Part shown: positions 34,806 through 42,300 of the stretch, one piece after another
Layout: every line of letters begins with the position of its first letter
How positions within the stretch are numbered: position 1 is the first letter of the stretch
Source: Nostoc sp. CMAA1605
Lineage (GTDB): Bacteria > Cyanobacteriota > Cyanobacteriia > Cyanobacteriales > Nostocaceae
Direction of reading: 5' to 3'
Assembly (NCBI RefSeq): GCF_021596505.1
Contig: NZ_PJIZ01000026.1
Location: forward strand, 1-64,000
DNA length: 64,000 nucleotides
Translations under genes and position numbers: made by a program
Notes under the pieces: model-generated
Told to the model about the DNA's origin: nothing
Seen by the model: the letters and a program-made list of their open reading frames with translations, nothing else
The model's database searches: none

Positions 34806-34964
34806 TACCAATTCGCAATTCGCAATTCGCAATTCGCAATTCGCAATTCGCAATTCGCAATTCGCAATGGACTAACGTCCCGCTACGCTAACGCAATTAA
34901 AAAACTTAGATGCAGCAAAACTTTCAGGGTTTACATCTGTATCAGGTTTTTCGTGAAATGGTAT
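34805..34964. repeat. MITE-like element C with inverted ends
   Basis: Starts ataccaattc, carries seven or more ttcgcaa heptamers and the block ggactaacgtcccgctacgc shared with element B, and ends gaaatggtat. 160 bp. It begins on the final base of the preceding gene's stop codon. Confidence 0.7.
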
Positions 34965-35066
34965 GAATAATGAACTACTCACCCCTCAACGAAGTCGGGG
35001 TGAGTAGTTCATTAGCGATATTGAAATCTTCCACTACACCGTGCAAGCGGTTAGGGGGAATAGATG

Positions 35067-38000
35067 TCAAATCCAGACAACAGCGATCGCGCCTCCGAAA
35101 GCTGAGAAAATAGCGGATACTACTGCTGTGGCGAATAACCACCAAGCGGCGGAGGCGGCGGCTTTGCGGGTTTCTTCGGCTTGTCTTTGGGCTTGGTGTT
35201 TGACTTCTTCTAAACGGCGTTGGGCTTCGTGTTGTAGGCGTTCAGCACGTTGTAGGACTGTGTTCCGGGCGCGTTCAATTTGGTCAATAATCCGATTGGC
35301 ATCGGCTTCGGAAATATCTTCGCGGGAACTCATGATGGCTACGAGAGTTTCACGATTGAAGGATGAGAGGCGATCGCGTAAGGCTTCAAATCCTGCCTGC
35401 GGGTCTTCAAATACTATACGGATATCATGTTTAATCCCATCATAGTTGAGTTCGGGACGCTCTAAGGAATTGAGATAGTTACGAATTCTGGCAAAAATTC
35501 CGTCAATCACATCTTGAATCCGGCGTTGAATACTCCGCACTTGTTCCACAAATTGATCACGCACACCGATGATATTATCGGCAATTTGCGCTGCTTCTTG
35601 GTCGCTGAGGTCTTCGCGAATTTTCAACAGGGCGATAATTGTGGAACGGTCGAAATGTGACAAGCGATCGCTTAAACTTTCCATCCCCACAGATGGGTCA
35701 TGCAAAAGTAATTGTATATCCCGCTTGATGCCTTCTGGGTTCAATTCTTCCTTGCCAGTGTACCGTAAATATGATTCCAGATAAGTTTGAAAGTTCTGGA
35801 CTCTTTGCTGGGTGCGGGTAGCAAGGCGACGGGGTGCGCGCACGATATTGCGAAGGGAAGTTTGCACAGAGTCAATGACTTCATTTACTTGGGCTTCACT
35901 CAAGTCTTGACGCTGACTCAATAATTTCACTAAGGTATCTCTGTCTACTTGCGACAACCGCCGCCGCAAAGCCACAACTCCCTCACTGGGATTTTCAAAC
36001 AGTCGATTTAAGTCCCGTTGAATCCCTTCGGGGTTGAGTTCTGTTTTACCTGTGTTACGTAAGTAATCGGCAATGGTGGTAGTTACAGAATCATATTGTG
36101 CTTTGGCTTTGTCAACTACGGCTTGGGGTGTATGGCGAATGCTGTGCCAAGAGTCTTCTACTGTGTTGATGATTTGCTGTGCTTGTTCCTCACTGATATC
36201 TTGCCGTTGACTCAGTAATGTTACTAAGGTATCACGGTCAAACCGAGACAACCTAGCGCGGATGGCGGCAATACCTGCTTGGGGGTCGGCGAGTAAAGTT
36301 TTCAGGTCAGCCCGAATAGCATCAGGGTTTAACTCGGCTTTATCGGTGTTACGCAGATATGATTCGATATTTAACCAGAGAGTTTCAGCTTGATATTTGG
36401 CTTGTTCTCCCAAGTTTTTGGATTCTATCAAAGCGCGATCGCGTTGTTTGTCGATTTCATCCAAAACGCTCTCAATTTCATAAAACTGAAGATCATTGCG
36501 TTGCAGCAAGATTTTTTGCATTTCGTGACGGTCAAGAATCGCCAACCGTCTGGAAATGGTTTCATAGTCTGCATTAGGGTCTGTAATCAGGGGTTTAAAA
36601 TCCCGTTCAATTCCCTCTGGGGTCAAATCAGCCTTAGCTGTCACCAGTAAATAACTCTCGACTCGCCGTTCTAAGTCCTGAGATATTTCCCTTTCTTCCT
36701 CCGCCGTCACTAGTAATAATACTTCTTGACGGACTGCTTCTAGGCGATCGCTAATATGTTGAATTTGGCTTTGAGTGAGTAATCCCCTATCTTGAAGAAT
36801 ACTCGCAAAATCTTGGCGAGAGAGTCTTTCTAGTTCCCGCCGCACTGTTCCAGGGTCGGCGGCTGGGTCGTAGATCACATCCCGAAATTCTTGGGCAATT
36901 CTTTCTTCACTCAGTTGCCAAGCATAGGTGGTGTGTAGATAGTTTTCCACATCAGCGCGAATGGGGCTGTAGGGTCTCGAAGGTGTGGGTAGCCCCAATT
37001 TATCAGCTTGGGCTGTAGCTTTTTCCTTAGCTGTGGTCAAAGCCTGCCAGATTTTTTCCACATCTAAATCTGATAAATCAGTCCGTCCTAAAACTACCCC
37101 AGTTAAGGCCGATAGTCCCTGCTGTAGTGTACTTTGAATTCCTCCTGGGGCTGCCTTTTGTTCCTCGCCTTTAGGTGGACGCAGTTCTGCAATTAATCTG
37201 TCGAGTTTGGCATTGAGTTCATCAGTTTTAGTTTGTCCTGCTGGGAGAGTTTTGAGATAGTTCACCAGTTCACTCAGGCTATCTTGCATCGGTTGTTGCT
37301 GACCCATCACCTGTTGCCAAACACTGTATAAACTATCAGCAATGCGGTTAACATCTCGCTTGGATAAGTCTGTGCGACTGCTAACTAACTCCACAAACTT
37401 TTGGCGGTCAATATGACGCAAGTCAGAACTAGCAGCAATGCCTCTGAGTTGTGGATCTTGGAGTAAATTTTCAAATTCCCGACGAATATGAGTTACGTCT
37501 AATTCTGGTGGACGCAGCTTTTCAATATAATCTTCTATGTTTTCTCTGATACTGATGGGGTCAATGGCACTGCCTAACTCTCGACGTACCGCAGAGGCGG
37601 CGGCTTCAGCTGTAGCGACCACTTGCTGATTCACAGCTTTAGCACCCAAGGCGGCGGTAGCTGTCCCCATAATCGCCTGAAAACCAGAGGTGGCGGTATT
37701 CACTACCGAACCAATTAATGAACCGACGGTAGTAGAACTCACCCACACTAATAAGAGAAAGTACGCGCCCCAAATGACCAAGCCTAGAATTGCCCCTAGT
37801 CTGGGGTCAAATACCAAAAGGCTTAATTTGACGGAGAGAAATGAGGCGATTAATAAGGCAATGGTGACAGAAATCAATGTCCAAAGTCCCACAGCCGTGC
37901 CAATTTTGCGAATTGTACCGCCCAAACTGCCCTCCGAATCACCACTAGAATCAGAGGGACGACCCAAATAAGAAATCCCCGCCGCAACGGAGAGATTAGT

Positions 38001-38189
38001 TAATACCAATTGGAAAGCAAAGGCTAAAATTACGCCCGACAGTAAAGCCACAAAAAAGCGTGGCCCCGAAGTCAACAAAGATAATTGCGCTGGTGACACA
38101 CTAGAGGGATTAGGATCAATTGGGACTTGTGCCACCCACCATAGAGGCTTGTAGAGTGTTGTAATGATATCTGTACTTTGAAAAAACAT
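35067..38189 (-). CDS. Large membrane protein with seven ~105-residue helical repeats
   Basis: About 1040 residues from the ATG at 38189, which has aaggaaa upstream; a GTG at 38204 would add five codons. Three membrane helices lie within residues 45-170 and one at the C-terminus (WWLFATAVVSAIFSAFGGAI). Between them are seven repeats of about 75-80 recognisable residues with the pattern YLRxTxKxELNPExIxxD, DPxxG, LSxxDRxTLVxLLSQR, DLSExxAxxII, joined by basic Gln/Ala-rich coiled segments. The repeats span roughly 215-1000. The last four are most alike. I recognise no named domain. The architecture suggests a long soluble helical arm anchored at both ends, perhaps a cell-envelope or membrane-contact scaffold. 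Confidence 0.7.
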   Translation of the reverse strand: MFFQSTDIITTLYKPLWWVAQVPIDPNPSSVSPAQLSLLTSGPRFFVALLSGVILAFAFQLVLTNLSVAAGISYLGRPSDSSGDSEGSLGGTIRKIGTAVGLWTLISVTIALLIASFLSVKLSLLVFDPRLGAILGLVIWGAYFLLLVWVSSTTVGSLIGSVVNTATSGFQAIMGTATAALGAKAVNQQVVATAEAAASAVRRELGSAIDPISIRENIEDYIEKLRPPELDVTHIRREFENLLQDPQLRGIAASSDLRHIDRQKFVELVSSRTDLSKRDVNRIADSLYSVWQQVMGQQQPMQDSLSELVNYLKTLPAGQTKTDELNAKLDRLIAELRPPKGEEQKAAPGGIQSTLQQGLSALTGVVLGRTDLSDLDVEKIWQALTTAKEKATAQADKLGLPTPSRPYSPIRADVENYLHTTYAWQLSEERIAQEFRDVIYDPAADPGTVRRELERLSRQDFASILQDRGLLTQSQIQHISDRLEAVRQEVLLLVTAEEEREISQDLERRVESYLLVTAKADLTPEGIERDFKPLITDPNADYETISRRLAILDRHEMQKILLQRNDLQFYEIESVLDEIDKQRDRALIESKNLGEQAKYQAETLWLNIESYLRNTDKAELNPDAIRADLKTLLADPQAGIAAIRARLSRFDRDTLVTLLSQRQDISEEQAQQIINTVEDSWHSIRHTPQAVVDKAKAQYDSVTTTIADYLRNTGKTELNPEGIQRDLNRLFENPSEGVVALRRRLSQVDRDTLVKLLSQRQDLSEAQVNEVIDSVQTSLRNIVRAPRRLATRTQQRVQNFQTYLESYLRYTGKEELNPEGIKRDIQLLLHDPSVGMESLSDRLSHFDRSTIIALLKIREDLSDQEAAQIADNIIGVRDQFVEQVRSIQRRIQDVIDGIFARIRNYLNSLERPELNYDGIKHDIRIVFEDPQAGFEALRDRLSSFNRETLVAIMSSREDISEADANRIIDQIERARNTVLQRAERLQHEAQRRLEEVKHQAQRQAEETRKAAASAAWWLFATAVVSAIFSAFGGAIAVVWI

Positions 38190-38695
38190 TGTATTTCCTT
38201 GCACTAGTCGGTTAGAAAATTTGGTTAATTAGTTTGTGAGTAGCAATGGTGGTTTAAGTATGTCTTTATGGGTTTGGCTACATTTTTGGTTATTATTAGA
38301 ATCCTGAAAATTAACAGCTAAAATCATCTCCCTAAAGATTGAAAGCATATCTGACGCGAGATAGAAGTTTATTTCTTATGTCGGGTTATTTTCAATAAAT
38401 GGGAAAAAATAACTAAATAAAGCCGAATATTTCAGAACAAAAAGGTTATTTTTTGATAATTTTCCAGTAATTATTTATTTTAGGAATTAACTGGCTTTAT
38501 TACAGTTACATACCAAAATTTATATTTATTTACAAATATGATATCCATCACCTCCAGAAGATGGATTTGATACTAGACAAATGCTGCCACTAATCGTCCG
38601 CAAGAAGTGTGCAGAGATTGTATCTATTGACGGAAAGCAATCACATAATCGCTAGCTAAAGTTAAGTTAAGTAACAAATTGTTTGGAGTAAAAAA

Positions 38696-38902
38696 ATGGA
38701 AACACGTTCTTCCAGTAGTAATCTGCCAACAATTGCTACAGAGTATAACGGACGCGATCGCAACGCCTTTTTATTTGGTTGGACACCCCAATCAGAAATC
38801 TGGAATGGTCGGTTAGCGATGATTGGCTTTCTCGCCTATTTATTGTGGGATTTAGCAGGTTATAGCGTCCTGCGTGATGTTTTACATCTAATTGGTTACT
38901 AA
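38696..38902 (+). CDS. High-light-inducible protein (HLIP), copy 1
   Basis: 68-residue single-helix CAB/ELIP/HLIP protein that binds chlorophyll in the thylakoid membrane and protects photosystem assembly under light stress. The chlorophyll-binding motif [19 protein letters not shown] is intact. The C-terminus (YSVLRDVLHLIGY) is shared with the next gene, and the helix region is almost identical. ggagt precedes the ATG. 38205-38695 upstream is AT-rich with no gene. Confidence 0.93.
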   Translation: METRSSSSNLPTIATEYNGRDRNAFLFGWTPQSEIWNGRLAMIGFLAYLLWDLAGYSVLRDVLHLIGY

Positions 38903-39027
38903 TACTAATTCAAAATCAGTCAGATTTTCTCAGGTTTTTTGAGTTGGAATCTGGTGATGAATTTTGCATTATTGCTGCATTTAGTAATCACAACAGTCTA
39001 GATAGATTAAATAGTTAGGAGACAACA

Positions 39028-39231
39028 ATGGAAACTCGTTCTAATACAGATTTACCACCAGTTGCTAATGCTTATAACGGTATAGACCGCAACGCATTTT
39101 TGTTTGGTTGGACACCCCAATCAGAAATTTGGAATGGCCGGTTGGCAATGATTGGTTTTCTCGCCTATTTACTTTGGGATTTAGCAGGTTATAGTGTTCT
39201 GCGTGATGTGTTGCATTTGATTGGATATTAA
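39028..39231 (+). CDS. High-light-inducible protein (HLIP), copy 2
   Basis: 67 residues, nearly identical to the copy 125 bp upstream. They differ mostly in the first 20 residues (METRSNTDLPPVANAYNG against METRSSSSNLPTIATEYNG). The motif [12 protein letters not shown] is intact. taggag precedes the ATG. The pair is a recent tandem duplication and they are probably transcribed together. Confidence 0.93.
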   Translation: METRSNTDLPPVANAYNGIDRNAFLFGWTPQSEIWNGRLAMIGFLAYLLWDLAGYSVLRDVLHLIGY

Positions 39232-39265
39232 GCCAAATTTTCACGTTATCAAGTAACGCTAGACC

Positions 39266-39301
39266 TAACCCCCTAACCCCCTTCCCTACTAGGGAAGGGG
39301 G
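39266..39301. repeat. cccccttccct palindrome, dispersed copy
   Basis: Perfect 11-bp stem cccccttccct/agggaaggggg with loop act, preceded by cctaaccccctaac. It is the reverse orientation of the copies at 21801-21840 and 29373-29406. A C-rich tract (ccctgccccctgcc) continues to about 39390. Confidence 0.65.
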
Positions 39302-39395
39302 AATTCTAATGTTTTAAATCTTCAAATTATTTTGTTTCTTCCCCTGCCCCCTGCCCCCTGCCCCCCTGCCTCATTTGCCCCCTGCCTCTACCTCC

Positions 39396-42300
39396 CTACT
39401 CTCCGAAACACAACTGATAATTTTCAGGAGTCACACTAGGGTTAGTAGTGAGATAATCATTGAGGCGATCGCAGGCTCGATTGAGTAATTGATCTACATC
39501 TAAAGTTTGCAGTTCTATCCCTTCTAAATTCCACAATTTAACTGTTGTGTCCTGTCCTCCTGAGACTAATAGTTTACCGTTAGGACTAAAATTCACACTC
39601 CTGACACTGCCTTGATGTCCTTGCAAGGTAGTTAATAAAGTTCCGTTGGTGACATTCCACAGTTTAATAGTGCCGTCATCACTAGCAGAAGCGAGAGTTT
39701 TACCATCGGGGGAAAAATTGACATTCAACACTAAATCTGTGTGTCCCTGTAGGGTGTATAGTAGCTGACCTTCGATACTCCACAGTTTTACGGTCGCATC
39801 TTGACTACCTGAAGCAATCACTTTACCATCAGCAGAAATCGCCACACTCCAGATGCTAGCACTATGACCTTTGAGCGTTTGCAGTAATTGACCATCTAAA
39901 TTCCAAATTTTGATGGTTTTATCCGCACTGGCGGAAATGATGTTTTTCCCATCGGGAGTAAATTTAATATCTGTCACCCAGCCGTTATGTCCAGACAGAG
40001 TACGGAGTAAACGACCGTCCACACTCCACAATTTAATTGTTTTATCTGCACTTCCAGAGGCGAGAATTTGATTGTCTGGACTAAAACTCATCGTCGTTAC
40101 CCAATGGTTAGGACTTTGCAGAGTGCGGAGTAAAGTCCCGTCTTGGTTGCGAATTTGAATACCTTGACTATTGCTAGCTAAGGCGACTAAATTGCGATCG
40201 CCACTAAAACTCACACTGGTAACATCAGGAATGGGTGAAATTAAGGTTTTGGTTATCTGTCCGTCTAAGTTCCAAAACTTCATGGTGCTATCAGCACTCA
40301 AAGAAATTACCGTATCACCATTATTAATAAAACTTACATGACTCACACTACCCTTATGTCCATAAAATGTTTTGGGTATGGTTCTATTTAAATTCCAAAG
40401 TCGGACGGTGTTATCATCACTAGCCGAAGCCAAAACCCGATTATCTGGACTGAAACTGAGGCTGTTAACTTCGTGAGTATGTCCTAAAAATGTTCCTAAA
40501 ATACTCCCATCTCGCGACCAGAGGATGATTTTTTTATCCGCACCGGCAGTTGCTATCATCTGTCCGTCGGGCGAAAAAATCACTCGCCACACACCTTCCT
40601 GATGTCCTTCCAAGGTTCTCAGTAAAGTACCATCACGACTCCAGAGTTTGACTGTGTGGTCTGCACTAGCGGACGCAATGGTTTTACCATCAGGACTAAA
40701 ACTGATGCTGTTTACTTCCTTGGTATGGGCGGGTATAGTTGTTAATGTCCGTCCGTCAATACTCCACAGTTTCATAGTTCCGTCATCGCTAGCTGAGGCG
40801 ATAGTATCACCCTCTGGCGAAAAGCTAACAGCATTCACAGCCCCAGTATGTCCAGGCAGAGAAAGTATTAATCTACCATCACGACTCCATAGTTTCACTG
40901 TGTTGTCAGCACTACCAGAAACTATAGTTTGGCTATCTGGGGAAAAACTCACACTATTAACAGCTTGAGTATGGCCTTGCAAGGTATGGAGTAATTTACC
41001 GCTACGATTCCAGAGTTTGATTGTACCGTCAGCACTAGCGGAAGCCAAAATTTCACCATCGGGGGAAAAGGTTACACTATTGACCCCATCACTATGACCT
41101 GTAAGAGTATTGAGTAACTTCCCATCACTGCGCCACAGATGAATTGTGTTATCTGCACTAGCAGAGGCTAAAACTTCCCCATCAGGGGAAAAACTCACGC
41201 TTGTCACCCAAGAATTATGCAGTAAACGGTTGCGTTCTTGGGTAGTGTAGACAGCTTGTTGCAGGATAGTTGCAGTTTGTCCGCGGACTGTTGGCGGAAA
41301 GCCCAGGTTAATTTTCTGTACTTCCCTACCTGCTTGGACACTGGTTAACAGCCCTTCTAATTGCTGATGAGAAAGCAAGTAGTTAGCTGCAAGGGAATTG
41401 AGGGCTTGAATTTCTTGTAATTGGGCTTTTTGAGTTTGTTGGTAAGCAAGTACAGCTAAACCGAAAGCCGTTAACCCCAAGGTGCTGATAATCGCTACAG
41501 CCCGTTGTGCTTGTCGGAGGCGATTTTGTTCTTTGAGTTGCTGTTGTCGTCTAGCTTGTAAACCAGCCGCAATGAAATTTTGGACATCTAAAGATAGTTC
41601 ATCGGTGTAATTGATATAAATTTCTTCCGCTTCTGCTAACCGTACACCTTGTAAAAGAAAGTCGGCTTGACGGTCATTTTGTACCCAGAGATTAGCAGCT
41701 TGTGCAATTTGACGTAGCGATCGCAATCTACTACGATTTTCCTCCAACCACCAGCGTAACGTTGACCAGTGACGAATAATAATTTCATGGGCTACCTCAA
41801 TCGTCACAGGCGATGAACTAAATAATGTAGAAACCTCCCCTTGTCCCCCCTGTCTACCTTGTCCCCCTTGTCCCTCTTCCACATTTACCACTACCAACTT
41901 AGCCGCCGTCAATATCTGCAATGTCCTCTCTACCAAAGCCACCGGATATTTACTCACTACTAACTCTGATTTTCCTACCCGTCGCCTAGTATCTTCAGTT
42001 CCTTCGCCTAACTGAGTCAGGGCTAAAAAAATCCATCTAGCACATTCTTGCACTTCCGGTTCTAAACTTTCATAAACTGCTTGGGCTTTCTTTTCTAACG
42101 CCCCTTTAATTCCACCCAAGTGTTGCTGATAAGCCTGTAAGGTAATTACACCACCTTCCCGATATTCCCATAATTGTTCTAAAACAAATTCCAATAATGG
42201 TAAATAGCCAGGAGAGTAATTTAATTCCTGTAATAATACCTCTACTAACTCCGGTTCTACAGTTAAACCCACTTGTTCCGCCGGATGAATAATAATCCGG

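Noticed and set aside
38480-38560. Possible HLR1 high-light promoter element upstream of the HLIP pair
   Set aside because: ttaca half-sites are present, but their spacing does not fit the 10-base period of HLR1, so I do not call it.
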